Shown piece by piece: positions 23,001 to 33,330 of a DNA stretch of 64,000 nt. How positions within the stretch are numbered: the stretch's first letter is position 1; every line of letters starts with the position of its first letter. The position numbers were made by a program, and so were the translations under genes. The DNA lies in the NCBI GenBank assembly GCA_029204225.1, contig CM055096.1:74745521-74809520 (forward strand), read 5' to 3'. A model generated the notes under the pieces. The model made no database searches. It was not told where the DNA came from and was given only the letters and a program-made list of their open reading frames with translations. Source of the stretch: Diphasiastrum complanatum (taxonomy: Eukaryota; Streptophyta; Lycopodiopsida; Lycopodiales; Lycopodiaceae).

Positions 23001-24260
23001 AAGAGTAATACTGATAATTTTGCAGAAAATATGACAATATGACAACTAATCCTCTGAGAACCTTTCAGTCGTAGAAAGCTTTGATGGTTTATATTGCGTT
23101 CCAATATATTTTCAGTGCGTCTCAGATATCGGAACAGTGTGTCTGGGAGAAGAAAGAGATTTTTCACTTGGACTGTGTGGAGTCTCATAATCCCACATTA
23201 TCCAAAGTTATTGTTTTATATTGTAAATTTTTTTAATTTTTATACATGTAAATATGCTATAGTGTCTAAATTCATATAAAGGCCTATTTGCATCTTGTAA
23301 ATTCACTTTTAAGTTAAAACTCGCGACGTTTTGTGCGACGTTCTATAAAGACACATTAGCGAATCTCAACCGACATCTTAACGGTTGGTATACGTCATTC
23401 AGGCCAATGTTTGTTCCTATAAGGTTGACACTTCGTGCCATTGTACACACGCACAGATTCGAATATCAATAGAGAGAAGAGAGTCAGTTTCTATAAGCTT
23501 GAGCGTTCTTTCTCTCTGTCATCTCTTACAACATTACTTCTTATCAAATGAGCGAATACACTCTGAACAATCTGTAGCTGTTTGCGATACTTGTCTGTCT
23601 ACGTTACACATACTTTTCATTTTTTACTGAATTTCAGTTACTCTAATTTGGATTTTCAGGCATCACTAGAGAGCGACAATTCTAACTAATGTGTGTAGGG
23701 AATTAGCCAAACTATTAAGCACAACCATAAGCAGAACTTCTTTCAATTCTGAATGAGCTATGTGTTCAGATAATGAATTTGTCTGATGCTCTATTCTATT
23801 TGCTTCCTGTGATAAGAACTAATTCTCCGTGTTCGATTAAGAAGAATCATTAGCCAATTTGATTATGTTTGATGAATCTATCTGCTAGTTGCTGTCTGAT
23901 CTGATCTTATTGCTTACTGTTATCCTAAGAGCCTGGAAGATAAAATAACCTTTATAATCACAGACCTTGACCAAATCGTTTCACCATTGGTGTTTCTGGA
24001 TGCCAATTTATCCAAATATCTTTGAATAACCAGATATGTCGCTGTAGTATTCATTGTGAATATTACACATCACATTTCATTCACCATCTTACATACACTT
24101 ATCATACAAAAGAAGAGATTATTCTCTCTCTTGGGGAACGATCAAACCTTTTATACTACTTAATTCATTGATTTTGTGAAAATCTAAAACAACTAGGCCA
24201 CCACAGACTGCGTGCATCGAATCAGTATTGCAGGAAAAAAAGATTTTTGAAAATTGTCAA
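23001..24260. other. Unassigned AT-rich stretch
   Basis: No coding feature. Two TATAAA-like sites (23275 and 23342) precede a TC-rich segment near 23505, as in some LTRs, and GCGACGTT occurs twice at 23320-23342. No matching partner repeat was found, so I do not call an LTR. Confidence 0.35.
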
Positions 24261-24377
24261 AATTATTGGATTATATTTTGAATGATCAAAGCTTGCTTCA
24301 GAAGATTCTTCATACAATCTAAAGCTAAATAGAATCTATCGAAGCAGCTTTGATCATTCATAGTGTCCTCCAATATC
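24261..24377. repeat. Fold-back repeat 1
   Basis: The arms TGAATGATCAAAGCTTGCTTC (24279-24299) and its near-perfect complement at 24341-24360 differ by one base. Weaker pairing continues outward to ATTGGA at about 24265 and TCCAAT at 24372. The loop is about 40 bases. It could be a MITE relic or a small hairpin RNA precursor. Confidence 0.6.
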
Positions 24378-24458
24378 AGTTCAACACGCGAGAATAGCCT
24401 CTTTGGTTTACACATGCAATATATGCGTGTCAATTCGCTATTGGACGAAATAATGGCC

Positions 24459-24555
24459 GTTGTAATTTTTTGAAATTATCATGATTGGATATTAGAAAAG
24501 GTTAGATATTCATAGCATAACCTTTTCAATTTCAAAAAATAATTGTAGATGTAAC
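24459..24555. repeat. Fold-back repeat 2
   Basis: The left arm 24459-24504 holds TGTAATTTTTTGAAATTA and GAAAAGGTTA. The right arm 24518-24555 holds the complement TAACCTTTTC and AATTTCAAAAAATAATT. The left arm has a 15-base insertion relative to the right. It lies 80 bases from fold-back 1. Confidence 0.6.
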
Positions 24556-24996
24556 CATACTTTTCCATATTTACATTACCATGCATTTCCATCATTGCGG
24601 TCATCATTAGCCATATCGACTAATCATTTTGATGACCGATGGATATTTAATTGGATTTGATTGACAAGTCTCTGAATATCTCAAAGTAATGATCACTGTA
24701 ATTCAAGCCTCGGAATTCCAAACCACGACGTATGCAATCATTTCGGATTTGTACTATATATACAGATGGACAACGCTTAAATTTTGGTTGCTTAAAGTTC
24801 CTATTGTTCTCTACTTCCATGCGGTGTCGATTTAGCGCACCCGAAGTAACCTACCTGCTTTCCATTTTTACTCGTGCACGCCCATCCGCTCTCAGATATC
24901 GGTTTTGTTTCGGTTTAGGTATCGGTTCGACGCACTCGACCTGAATTCTGATCCTGAGTTCTCCTTGCTCGCGTGTTGATCCGATATTGGATAGTA

Positions 24997-25389
24997 ATGG
25001 CACAGACTAAGCAAATAGCACGAATTCACCCTGGTGGAATTCCAATCACAGGAGGAGGTTAGGGAAATCCTCCACCATTGCCTCGTCCACCACCACTTCC
25101 TCCTAGGCCAAGGAGCAGATGAAGAGACCCTCCCTGGCTGAAGGATATTCGAAAGCTACAGAAGACCAATAATCTTCTGATTTCGAAAGCTCACATACAG
25201 AGATCCATTAGACAGGTTACAAGGAGTCTATCTATAGATGTGAGAGAGACTACAACGGCAATTGAAGCGCTGCACATTGCATATGAGCATTTTCAAGTTA
25301 AATTTTTTTCAGATAGTGTTGTTGTAGCTGTCCATGCCAAAAGGGTGACCATCATGCCGCAGGATTTCAACGTTGTGTTCAGGCTATGA
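24997..25389 (+). pseudogene. Histone H3-like relic
   Basis: Translation from ATG 24997 in a single frame gives 130 codons plus a TGA stop. The start reads MAQTKQIARIHPGG, parallel to the H3 tail MARTKQTARKSTGG. The αN/α1 region reads WLKDIRKLQKTNNLLISKA, then QRSIRQV. The α2/α3 region ends with the fully conserved HAKRVTIMP followed by QDF. Core length matches H3 with no loop insertion. Two in-frame stops (TAG at codon 22, TGA at codon 43) break the N-terminal half, which is Pro-rich between them. Divergence from H3 in the core is high, so it is either a centromeric-type or fast-evolving H3 variant, or an H3 gene captured by a mobile element. No intron is seen. It lies between two gypsy elements whose 5' ends face each other. 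Confidence 0.85.
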
Positions 25390-26130
25390 GACACATATGA
25401 AAAATTTGGTGAGTACTTCAGACCAACTCCGTCCTCTCCTCCAAAACAAGATATAGAGAAAAAAAAAAACAAAAGCAACCTCAACCATCTCGGCTTGTTT
25501 TTCGAGTACAGAGCGAGAGTTTTTCAAGGAAGAGGAGGTCTCATGAACCTCCTAATAAAGCGAGAGATTTTTCAAAGTCTTCTTCTCTGCATGAGATTCT
25601 AACTGCTCGACAATCTCCTCCTAAGTGTCCTTCTCCTCCTCCTAGATCTCAATCTCCATCTTCTCCTCCTAAATCTTCCTCTCCTAATAAAGCTCCTCCT
25701 CCATCAAAATCTCAGTCTCCTCCTACCCTCATAAATATTAGTTTTTCCCCCTCCAGTTTCAGGAAAAGATTTAGATGATTTTGTAGATTTAAAGGTCGAA
25801 TTAATTTTGAATGACAATTATTTGAGTGGCTTATCTGTATTAATTCCTTCACCTCCTACACTTGCTTTTGTAAATACTCCTAAAAATGTACAGTATGACC
25901 AATTTTTAAATACATATCTTAAAGCTCTAGGTCCTCTATACAGTTTTAAGATGTCGAAGACCAATGCTGATCTTTCCCTTTCTAAAATAGATACAGGTGA
26001 GTTGGAAAATAAGGATAAAATACTAGGCGACAATGTAGGAGGGGGGCAATTCAGTACTGGATGGAGTTTTCTAGACCCCACTGTTTATAGATATAATATT
26101 GTTTCTGCTTCAATTCATGGCTGCTTTTGA
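25390..26130 (+). pseudogene. Pro/Ser-rich relic downstream of the H3-like ORF
   Basis: One frame (about 25490-25760) encodes a Pro/Ser-rich stretch with KCPSPPPRSQSPSSPPKSSS-type repeats (CTCCTCCT-rich DNA). A second open frame, 25807-26130, begins at a TTG (no ATG) and continues a slightly longer frame, giving about 107 residues (NDNYLSGLSVLIPSPPTLAF and TYLKALGPLYSFKMSK) with no family I recognise. The three frames, H3-like, Pro/Ser-rich and this one, follow each other closely and may once have been one coding unit. That is inference only. Confidence 0.4.
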
Positions 26131-26827
26131 TTTCTCTGATTTCAAAAGTTTACATGATAATATGCTCCAATACGTCAGACTAGGGACTCCAATTCTCATG
26201 CTCCCATACATAACAAAGTAACTGTATTTCTATCAGATTTTATTAAGTTGAATGTTTTATATGAATTTTGATTTCACATTCATTCCCATAAATTTATTGT
26301 TTTCTGATTGCAGTGATCGTTGAAACTTATATGTGTTGTACTTATATGTTAATGATGAGGGCGCTTGTAATCCAATTTGTTTAAAGATGAATTCTATTAC
26401 ACACACACAAAAAATGCCAGGAGCCATATCCAGAAAATACTAGAACTCTTTCCAGTACCACATGCAATAGCATATACGAAGCTGAAAATGGTTGATGTAG
26501 AGGTAAAAATTTATCAATATTGGTTTGACGTGCCCTTGTAGTTATTGCTTGGTTTCTTTTCATATCGTGTGCGCTGATCCGATATTCAGACAATATTTTT
26601 TAAATATCGGTTCGACGCGTGCTTGTGCAATGTCAAATTCTTTTTCAATTGGCTTGCACTACAAATGAACTTTTTAATCTAGAAGAGGTAATCTATTCCT
26701 GATAATTCATAATAATTAATCTTCGATTAATAATATTTCATTGTGTTTTTGTTTTTTTTTTTTTCATGATCACATTCCTAATAACTAATCTTTGATTAAT
26801 AACATTTAACTGTGTTTTTGTTTTTTT

Positions 26828-26992
26828 CAATTTAAATGTCCGAAGGTCTCCCCAATGGAGATAATGCACTTCAGGCAGGAGGCTATGCATAAAACTTGTG
26901 ATCGAAAATTCATATTCGGTTGCAGTGGCAAAGTGTTCTCCGCCCAAGCTACTTCCAACTGGAAAAATAGATTCAGAGATCATATATTAGCA
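26828..26992 (+). pseudogene. Cys/His-bearing segment, copy 1
   Basis: Open from about 26828 to a TGA at 26990: FKCPKVSPMEIMHFRQEAM, then CDRKFIFGCSGKVF, then WKNRFRDH. Cys and His spacing is zinc-finger-like but not canonical. It is homologous over about 115 bases to 27392-27514. Confidence 0.4.
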
Positions 26993-27289
26993 TGACTCAC
27001 AACTTGAGGAATGATTCTCAAGTTGATATTGATAAAAAGTTGGTCTCCCTTTATGTGGATGAGACACATGTACAGAAATTTTTTATAGAAATATATTTAC
27101 AGTTTTCTATGGTTGTTCTTACATATTTGTTTTCATGTTATTAATTCAGGTTATTGTTGATTCATCTTCAATTACTATGGTGTTCTTACATGTTTTTTTT
27201 TTCATAGCCTTGGTCTGCCTTGTCTTTACCATGGTTTTTCTGGATAAGTTTAGAAGGTGATCTTAGTGAACCTTTGCCACAACCAATCC

Positions 27290-27530
27290 AAACATGCGAT
27301 ATATGTTCACACAGATTTGTTATGTTAAAGCTTCACTGAGATCATCTTCTAAACAAGGACAAGCGTCGATTCGATATCTGATTGTAGCGGTCACTGGAGT
27401 TCAAGTGTCCGAAGACCTCTCCAATGGAAATAATGCATTTCCTGCAGGAGACAATGAATCTTGTTATTGAAAACTCATATTATCGTTGCAATTACATTGT
27501 GTTCTACACCATGGAAATGGAGATCATAGA
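27290..27530 (+). pseudogene. Cys/His-bearing segment, copy 2
   Basis: CDICSHRFVMLKLH lies at about 27299-27340, followed by a stop. The repeat of copy 1 (FKCPKTSPMEIMHFLQETM) starts at 27392. The C-x2-C and H-x-x-H spacing is only loosely like a C2H2 finger. Confidence 0.4.
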
Positions 27531-28334
27531 AATAAAAGAGCCTCATAGAAAAAGTGGTTCATATATTTTCAAAAATGATGTATACAAAAAAATGTATTAC
27601 ATAATACAAAATTCCATTGTTCATAATCTATGGATCTTCAATTTTAATGGATGTTCCAATGTCTTTGCATTTTATATGCTCTTCCTGCCTTACTCTTACC
27701 TGCACAAGAGACATTGTTTTAGGTAATATATTTTTTGATACTGATTCACTTAGAATAAAAAAAGAAAGAATATTTTCATATGACATAACGTACCTTTACA
27801 CCATTCAATCGAAATTGATAGTACTTCGGTAGATCGGATTGCAACATGTCTAGTTCTGATCGAATGTGATTGAGACACCAATCTTCCTTGACCTCAACCA
27901 TTGCAAGAATGTTGTCATTTTTTTTCACTGTTATTTGAAGTTGTTCTTGAGGATTTATTCCAAAATTCTTTGATCCAGTGCTACATTTTAATATACTCTG
28001 AATATCAATAAATAGTCTACATCAAAAAAATTCTTAAAATGCTGCATAAAGAGAAATTAATTCCTCACTCAAAAAATCTAGTAGAGGATATGGCTCTAAT
28101 CTACCAACTAAATCATTTTTATTAGGAAAAATAGCTGTGATCATAAAAGAAAACTCCTGACTCTAAAAGTTATTTTGGAGAACGACCTTTATATTGTAAA
28201 ATATCGATATTTGAATGTATGACATCGATTATTTCTACAATCGATTGAACTGTTTGTCATTCAATGAAATATGATGGATTCAAATACGCAAAACCGACAA
28301 AAATATCACAAGAAAAATTTAATTTAAAGAAATT
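27531..28334. other. Unassigned intergenic sequence
   Basis: AT-rich, with small open frames (27424-27832) of no recognised family. No repeat boundary could be placed before the gypsy leader begins near 28335. Confidence 0.4.
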
Positions 28335-28564
28335 TTCTAGATCAAGTCCCTGTCAAATTTTGGGTCAAATCTAATACAGTCTGAATTTGATTCTGAGAAT
28401 TTTACATTTTTGAGAAGTATCGATCGGTTAATTTTAGGAATTTTTTTCACGTTATAGGAATCTAATTCTTGTCAAGTGGAAGAGATCTAGCAGATTTGAT
28501 CCAAAATACTTTCGATTGAAAATCTAGATCCAATCTCATTGTCTGTTTGATTTAATCTGTAAAG

Positions 28565-29930
28565 ATGGCTGCCCCTAGAAGTGCTCCTCAAGAATTTAAT
28601 CCAACCATTACTAGGAGAGCACCCCGTTTGGATCTACCAAATACAATGGATTAACAGATCCAGTTAGATTTCTTAAGATCTATTCTGAATTTGTACTATC
28701 ATCAAGATGAAACTGAACGTACTGATTGGGAGACTGTTAAACGAGCCCTTATCACACGGCTCAAACCTCGGAAGTTTATGGAAGAACCTTTTCTACTTTT
28801 AAGAAAAATTAAAATGGGAAAGCGGGAAATGGTTCGAGATTACATTGAACGGGTAAAACGCCTCAGATCTGAGTGCAAACCTGAGCTGATTAACGAAAAT
28901 GCCATGATTATGTGGTTTTTGTCAGGATTACCTAAAAGGATCAGACATGAGCTGAAATGCCATAATGAGTACGCAATCTTGCAAAATGCTATGGATGATG
29001 CAATTCGGGAGGAGGATGAAGATTCAGATAATGAGCTGAATATCAGTATGTTGCCTTATACAATAGTGCAGACCACTACGACATCCACCACTATTGCATC
29101 AACAAATGTCAACGCTACTGCAGAAATGATGCTCAATGAGTGCGAGAAACTCGGGAAGATCCAGTAGAAACAAATGGAAAAGTTGCAGTCACAATTTGAT
29201 GCATTGGAAGATTTCCATGGACAAGCAAACAAGGAACCTGAGAAGTTTGTAAAGACTTTTCCTCCTAGGGAAAATGTCTGGTATTCTATTTGTACAGAAA
29301 ATCACATAGTGAATGAGTGTCCTCGATTGAAAAAACGAATGGAAATCAGTATATGCAATTTGTGTAATTCGTCTGATCATGAGACTACTTTTTGCAACTT
29401 CAATCCTCGGATAATTCATCAACAATATGTCCAGATGGAATATTGAAAACCACATTATGGAGGAAATCCGGCAGCTAAACCTCATCAATCTGCTCTTGGA
29501 TACCCGGAACGGTTAGCCTTACCTGCCCCTCCAAAGCACCTCGCTCCTCTTGCCAATTTGATGGAACCAGAACCTTAGAAAAGTGCCGAGCAATGGAACT
29601 ATGGTAATGATCAAGAAGGTGGATCTTCAGAACAATATACTATTTATGTTGTCGTGCAACAACAAGCATCTAGAAACTGTACCAGAGCACCACTTGGATG
29701 TTTTGCATGTGGAGAAAATCACAAAGTTGCAGAATGTCCAAATAAAGAAAAATTTGTACCATTCTGTCGTGACTGTGGTTATGGGCATTGCTATAAGGAA
29801 TGTCCAGCAAGACCAAAGCCACCACCGGCTACAGCTCTTGTAAATTTGATAACAGTCAAGCAAAGACCGGTAGCTCAGAATAAACCAAGTGTACCCTTGA
29901 TGGTGATCACCATAGCACAGAAGTAGAAAG
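28565..29930 (+). pseudogene. Gy2 gag
   Basis: Starts MAAPRSAPQEFNP at 28565. The open pieces are 28691-29167 (ETERTDWETVKRAL, KRLRSECKPELINE, FLSGLPKRIRHEL), 29174-29446, and 29654-29926 with CFACGENHKVAECP and CGYGHCYKECP. Stops at about 28654, 29165 and 29444 break it. It is closely similar to Gy1 gag. Unlike Gy1, its second knuckle keeps the regular CxxCGYGH spacing. Confidence 0.87.
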
Positions 29931-29962
29931 AACCGGTAGCAGATCCAGTACCTGCTGATTCT

Positions 29963-30707
29963 ATACTTGATGCGAAATCTATGGCCAAGTTTTTTCTATG
30001 AAAATATTACTATCAGATTTGGATGTCCGATCGAGATTGTCAGTGACCGGGGTACACACTTTGTTAATCAAACGATAAAGTGTTTACTGGAAGATTTTTT
30101 TTGTTATACACAGATTTAGTACTCATTATTATCCCAAAGGGAATGGCCAAGCTGAATCTTCCAATAAGATTCTCTGCACTATTATGACGAAAACAGTTGA
30201 AGCGAGTCGATTTGATTGGGAACATAAACTACATGTAGCATTATGGGCATTCAGAACCGCTTACAAAAGTAGTACAAATCAGACACCCTTTCAACTAGTT
30301 TATGGTCAAGATGCATGCCGATTGAATTTATAATACTATCTTTACGCATATCAGCAACAAAGCGGTTAAATGATGATAAGTCTTTACAACTACGTCATGA
30401 AGCGCAAATTGTATGAAACAAGATTGATGGCAGTTCATGTGTTAGCAGCAGAGAAAGCCCATTATAAGACGTGGCACAATCGTCGTTTAAAGGATATGAA
30501 AGAAGGAGATCTAATACCGATGTATAAAACCAAGCTGATCAAGGGAAAATTGAAATTTACCGATGAAGGCCCGTATAGAGTGAAGGAAATCTTGAACTAT
30601 GGAGCAGTGATTCTTGACACTTAGATGGAAAATGTTTTGATACTCCCATGAATGACAACCGATTACGCAAGTTTTGGCAGCCTGCTCCGCCAGTTCAGCA
30701 AGCATGA
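29963..30707 (+). pseudogene. Gy2 integrase C-terminal part
   Basis: Begins inside the integrase core with DAKS, then FYENITIRFGCPIEIVSDRG (second catalytic Asp). It loses frame after FCYTQI and continues in other frames through the region of the catalytic Glu. The C-terminal part 30370-30624 reads MKEGDLIPMYKTKLIKGKLKF. The zinc-binding domain and first catalytic Asp are deleted. Confidence 0.85.
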
Positions 30708-31309
30708 TCCAAATGATTTTTATTTTTATTTGTTTTTCAATTTTTTTTTGTTTTCACTACTTAATTGTTAACTCCTTTTGAAAAAGACAATAAAAAAAAT
30801 GAGAGAGAAGAAAAATGAAGAAAAATGAGGAAAGACTAACGAGCAAAAGTCAAAAATGTCATCAGATCAGAAAGTAGCCAGATCTTTATGGAAAAATGAC
30901 TTGGGAAATTACTTTTTTTGATCATTTTTTACACAAACTGTGTTAGAATTGTTCGTCGAGTTAAGCAAGATCCACCTCAGATATACCCATGCTGAGTTGG
31001 ACGAACGTTTTTTTCACCAGTTACTATCTGTTTCTGAGTTAGGCAAATAATCAGCAATATGCCATTTTGGAAACCTTTGCCGAGCACCTTACTCTCCTCA
31101 GAAACCTTCGTCGACATGCTACATGGACTTAAATGGCAAAATAAGGTTGGCTATAGGTTCAGATCTTGAAAGTTACATTTATGACAGTACTTGGGGGCAA
31201 GGGATCCTCTTGGGCGAAGATTCATCCTTCGTCAGACCTTGAAAACATTCGTCGGATGGGTTCAAAACCTCAAAAACCTTCACCGAGATTTTTACAGCCT
31301 ATTTTCATG
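30708..31309 (+). repeat. Gy2 spacer with CGAAGGTT motifs
   Basis: Counterpart of 15797-16450: AT-rich tracts, then CCTTTGCCGAG (near 31073), CCTTCGTCGA (near 31105), GGCGAAGATTC and CCTTCGTC (31215-31235) and CCTTCACCGAG (near 31278). Confidence 0.65.
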
Positions 31310-31900
31310 GTACTGAGCAAGCCTGCAAAGTTTTGTTCAGAACTGATCAACCGAACTAGTATTTTGTGTAATGGACCCTCCAAATTCACCTATAAATTGG
31401 CTGAATTTGATTCATTCCTCACTTGTGCTAGTGAAGCTCTTGCCAATTTTTCCAGTGACCAAAGCCTTCAAAACTTTCTATACTATTTTTTGATATACAC
31501 TCTTCCGATCCGATAGTGAGGCAATTGGCGCTCTTTGCAAAAGATTTGACTCTATTGGCATCCGTGGCAACACGATGGGATGATTGTCTTTCTCCTTTGG
31601 CATTCGATCCGAATAAGCCAATGGCGTCAGAGAGCATTACAAATCAGTTGCAGTTGGCCAGATTGTATTTCCGTGCGACAATGATGGGCAGCTTCTGGGA
31701 ATCTTGATTCACAGCCTGGACAACTTCAAAATGGATTGCCGGAGCGCACCATTGTTTTTGCTGTACAATTTAGATTTCAACACTGCCCGACTCGATTTTA
31801 TGGAGAACGTGCAGTATAATTTAATAAAGATTCGATGTGAAGCAAATAAAAGCCCACAGTAACTACATCTCGTAGGTGTCGTGAGACCACCACCAATTTT
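31310..31900 (+). pseudogene. Gy2 ORF3, internally deleted
   Basis: The N-terminal piece to about 31490 (FCSELINRTSILCNGPSKF) matches 15796-15650 of Gy1. It then joins the C-terminal piece (FAKDLTLL, LAFDPNKPM), which matches 2350-2014 of Gy1. The central domain, Ser/Arg, acidic and coiled-coil parts are absent. Confidence 0.7.
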
Positions 31901-31913
31901 GGTGGGGGATACT
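31898..31913 (+). other. Gy2 polypurine tract
   Basis: TTTTGGTGGGGGATAC lies directly before TGTTGGAGGG. Confidence 0.7.
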
Positions 31914-32659
31914 GTTGGAGGGTTTGTAGATCCCAAGGCAATCCTAACCCTAGTTAATAAGTAAGAGGGATTTGGCACCCTGCGTGTGTAAGTCCAACCC
32001 GATCATCACATAGAGATTTGATTGATTAGAAAGTTAATAAAAGAACTTCATGCCTTTTTGCGGGACTTTTAATGTCGTAGGGCCTAAATGTCAAGTTAGT
32101 GAATAAAGTTGGGTTTCCCTACAATTTGGATGATTCTCACTCTTTTTTAAATTTGAATAGTTAGGGAGACAGAATTGGACCAACATGATTCAGAGGCCAG
32201 GGTCCTCCTCTCTATTATAAAAAAAGACCAATTGAGTTTCTCATACATGTACATATCTTCATTTCAATAAAGCAGATTGGTTCTCTTGTGAAATAGATTT
32301 ATGAATGTCCTTGCTCTCTATCACTTTTCCTCCATCTCTCATGCTTTTATTGTGTTTGCTAGTTATTGGATCTGATTGTTATTAGAGATTGCATGTTTTT
32401 ATACTTTTTATGAGGGAGAAAGGGAGAGAGAGAAAGAGTAAGCTATCTTCATTGTGGATCTAGTGTTAATGGATGTAGTGTTAATGCTTAGGGTTAGTGG
32501 ATGGTAGAGTTAGATGTGAATCTTCCATTCATGCTGAAATATGAACTATGCTATCGCTCTCATGGGAACGAATCTACGCGTGGCAACTAACTTTATCTCC
32601 TTGATGCTAGATTGACTAGATCTTGGGTTGAGGATAGGCAAGGAAAGAAACCCACTACA
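31914..32659 (+). repeat. Gy2 3' LTR, complete
   Basis: Begins TGTTGGAGGG and ends CCCACTACA (746 bases). It is close in length and sequence to 59455-60197 (743 bases). The next bases, TCAGCC, are not a primer-binding site, consistent with a 3' or solo LTR. Confidence 0.9.
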
Positions 32660-33330
32660 TCAGCCTAGAGAAAGTCTCGAGGAAGTTCGGAGCAAAATAT
32701 GATTCCATTCAAGCAGACCTAACCCAGAGGAATGAAGAGCTAGAAGATGTCAAGGCTAAGCTGAAGCTAAAAAGTAAAGAGCTTGAAGCAACTCAAGTGG
32801 AGCTAATAAAGAAAGATACATCTTTTGAAGAAGCGAAAGGTAGGCATGATGCTACGCTGGAGGCACTTGAAGCAGTTCAAGAGCAGTCTAATGCTTTTGA
32901 AAATGAAAATATATTGCTCAAGCAACAGATCCAGACCCTGCGGTCTTCTTTGCAGGAGGAAAGACATGCACGAGCCACTTTGCGGAGTAGTAGCAAGGAG
33001 CTGAGTGACAAACTTAGCCACGTAATTGCCGACAAGGAGAGTGCCGAAGCAAATTGAAATCAGCTCTAGGACTCTGTTGCCCAGCTGTAGAACTGCAGAC
33101 ATGCTGAGAAAAGACAACCATATTTATAAGAAACAAGCCGAAGAGGCAATTCTGTGGCGAATAAGCACCGAAGTAACATTGGGAGCCTGTGTATCTCATG
33201 GGAGATACAGAATCGACCCAACAGCTTGGAAGGGCGTACAAGAAAGAATTATCCAGACCTTCCAGCTGCAATACTTGCAACCCCAAATGGCTGCATACGA
33301 GAAATTGAAGGAAGAACTATCATGATGGTT
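32660..33330 (+). pseudogene. Coiled-coil ORF fragment after the LTR
   Basis: The frame open from about 32660 to 33057 encodes a long heptad-rich segment (LTQRNEELEDVKAKLKLKS, QEERHARATLRSSSKEL), predicted by eye as coiled coil. It then breaks (stops at 33055, 33067 and 33088). A later frame (to 33325) reads GRYRIDPTAWKGVQERI. It resembles the coiled-coil portion of gypsy ORF3 in style but not clearly in sequence. It could be the broken ORF3 of another element or an unrelated host gene fragment. Confidence 0.5.

Larger units (their letters stand above)
28335..32659 (+). mobile_element. Gypsy element Gy2, internally deleted twice
   Basis: A plus-strand copy of the same family as Gy1: partial leader, gag (28565-29930), a junction into mid-integrase at about 29970, integrase C-terminus (to about 30707), spacer with the CGAAGGTT motif, ORF3 N-terminus joined directly to its C-terminus at about 31490, polypurine tract and a complete 3' LTR (31914-32659). 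Protease, RT, RNase H and most of ORF3 are missing. No 5' LTR was found upstream of 28335. It is non-autonomous. Confidence 0.82.

Noticed and set aside
23200-23700. LTR-like stretch with TATAAA and TC tract
   Set aside because: No partner repeat, primer site or TG/CA ends could be matched.
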